Shown here: positions 62,879 through 64,000 of the stretch, in pieces
How the letters are laid out: every line of letters begins with the position of its first letter
Numbering within the stretch: position 1 is the first letter of the stretch
Virus record (IMG/VR): IMGVR_UViG_3300037247_000437
Coordinates: 1 to 64,000 of that record
Direction: 5' to 3' (one strand)
DNA: 64,000 bases
Origin: a virus
The notes under the pieces: generated by a model
Database searches by the model: none
What the model saw: the letters and a program-made list of their open reading frames with translations, nothing else
Told to the model about the DNA's origin: nothing
Program-made: the position numbers and the translations under genes

Positions 62879-64000
62879 ATGGAATTAATAAAGACAAAAA
62901 ACGGAAATATTATTAAAGTATACGCTAAGACTATTGAGGATACAGCGATGCGACAAATCAAAGAACTTGGTGAATTTGATCCTTATAAAGATTCCAAGAT
63001 TAGAATTATGCCTGATTGCCACGCGGGGGCAGGGTGTACAATTGGCACAACAATGGAGATTAAAGATAAAATTACGCCTAATTTAGTTGGAGTTGATATT
63101 GGTTGTGGGATGCTTACTGTGATGTTGGCTGATGATGAAATTGATTTACAGAAACTAGATGCTATTATTAATAAATATATACCTAACGGTTTCAATATCC
63201 ACACTAAGCAAAAGGCAGAATTTGAATTTGATAAACTTTTTGCAAAAACCTTGAATATAGACCGTGCAAAATTATCACTTGGTTCTTTAGGCGGTGGAAA
63301 TCATTTTATTGAAGTTGGAAAAAACTCAAAAGGTGAATTATTTTTAGTCATCCATTCGGGATCTCGAAACATCGGGGGACAAGTTGCGAAATATTATCAA
63401 AACATTGCAATTGATAATTTAACCGATAACTCAAGAGAGCGCAAAGAATTGATTGAGCGATTAAAAAAAGAAGGTAGGCAAAAAGAAATTGGCAAAAAGT
63501 TGAATAAGCTTAAAAGGCCAGTAATTAATAATGATTTAGCATACCTAATTGGCGGTGATTTTGATAATTACATGCACGATATGGAATTGATGCAGAAATA
63601 CGCTTCATTAAACCGAAAAACTATAGCTGAAATTATTTTAAGAAAAGCTGGATTGTGTGCTATTACTAATTTTGAGACAATACACAACTATATTGACTTT
63701 GATAGAATGATGATGAGAAAAGGCGCTGTATCAGCTGAAGAAGGCGAGGTTTTATTAATACCGATTAATATGCGTGACGGGTCAATTATTGCAAAAGGTA
63801 AAGGGAATGCAGACTGGAATTACTCAGCACCACATGGAGCAGGGCGTTTAATGGGACGAAGGCAAGCGCATAAAAATTTAGATTTAGATACTTTTAAGGA
63901 TCAAATGAAGGATATCTATTCTACTTCTGTACTTACCGAAACATTAGATGAGGCACCGGATGCCTATAAGCCAATGAATGAAATTATTGATTTAATTGGT
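62879..64000 (+). CDS. rtcB: RtcB RNA ligase, partial at window end
   Basis: 374 codons open to the last base. All the RtcB signatures are visible: PDCHAGAGCTIG (45-56), GVDIGCGM (71-78), GSLGGGNHFIEV (135-146), IHSGSRNIG (158-166) and SAPHGAGR (316-323), with H319 as the guanylylated His. RtcB uses GTP and Mn2+ to join 2',3'-cyclic phosphate and 5'-OH RNA ends, as in tRNA splicing and repair of cleaved tRNAs. Full length is about 400 aa, so only a short C-terminal end is missing. ATG at 62879, 16 nt after the previous gene. No archease gene is visible. Confidence 0.92.
   Translation, partial: MELIKTKNGNIIKVYAKTIEDTAMRQIKELGEFDPYKDSKIRIMPDCHAGAGCTIGTTMEIKDKITPNLVGVDIGCGMLTVMLADDEIDLQKLDAIINKYIPNGFNIHTKQKAEFEFDKLFAKTLNIDRAKLSLGSLGGGNHFIEVGKNSKGELFLVIHSGSRNIGGQVAKYYQNIAIDNLTDNSRERKELIERLKKEGRQKEIGKKLNKLKRPVINNDLAYLIGGDFDNYMHDMELMQKYASLNRKTIAEIILRKAGLCAITNFETIHNYIDFDRMMMRKGAVSAEEGEVLLIPINMRDGSIIAKGKGNADWNYSAPHGAGRLMGRRQAHKNLDLDTFKDQMKDIYSTSVLTETLDEAPDAYKPMNEIIDLIG

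Overview
The window is one continuous piece of a tailed phage (or prophage) genome with a siphovirus-type structural module. Its host is most likely a member of the Bacteroidota. The evidence for the host is as follows. The DNA is AT-rich. Many genes belong to small families that I recognise from Bacteroidetes phages. A tail protein carries a SprB-like repeat. Gene starts are preceded by A/T-rich leaders such as TAAACTAAA rather than Shine-Dalgarno sequences. Several promoters match the Bacteroidota form TTTG-N19-TAnnTTTG. Essentially every gene lies on the + strand, mostly packed with ATGA or TAATG overlaps. I see no integrase, CRISPR array or transposase, so I cannot tell whether the phage is temperate.

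Layout. 0-13 kb holds about 45 very small genes, mostly of unknown function. Recognisable ones are a PD-(D/E)XK nuclease-like protein, an XRE regulator, a YopX protein, a DUF1367 protein and a putative papain-like cysteine peptidase. 13-17.6 kb holds a phospholipase-D-like protein and the small and large terminase subunits. 17.7-20.1 kb is a second patch of small genes ending in a 3'-5' exonuclease. 20.2-41.3 kb is the virion module: portal, scaffold-like protein, decoration protein, major capsid protein, connectors, tail tube, tail assembly protein, tape measure (975 aa), a 985-aa tail protein and fibre-like proteins. 41.3-43.4 kb is the lysis module: membrane proteins, a DUF5675 protein and a three-TM holin.

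43.4-48.3 kb is an accessory stretch. It has several minimal promoter-RNA-terminator units, two radical SAM enzymes (one RlmN/Cfr-like), an HExxH metallopeptidase and a GIY-YIG endonuclease. 48.3-55.2 kb is another run of small genes, separated by GC-rich hairpins and by promoters that share the palindrome CAATTAATTG. 55.3-64 kb carries DNA metabolism: a recombination partner protein, a YqaJ-type exonuclease, an adenine methyltransferase, a MazG-like protein, HTH and zinc-finger proteins, a long tRNA-like gene, a DUF6291 replication protein with origin-like direct repeats, and an RtcB RNA ligase that runs off the end of the window.

The most unusual features are these: the compact noncoding transcription units around 43.4-47.9 kb, including a possible terminator/antiterminator switch; gene starts only 3-6 nt from the -7 promoter element, suggesting leaderless mRNAs; a 103-nt tRNA-like gene with about 30 extra nucleotides, lying 2.3 kb from rtcB; and many scars of recombination, such as a vestigial Dam methylase, a broken copy of the DUF6291 start, duplicated small genes and a perfect 75-bp direct repeat. 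Four genes look broken by one-base differences, mostly in or near A-runs. These could be true decay or sequencing error.
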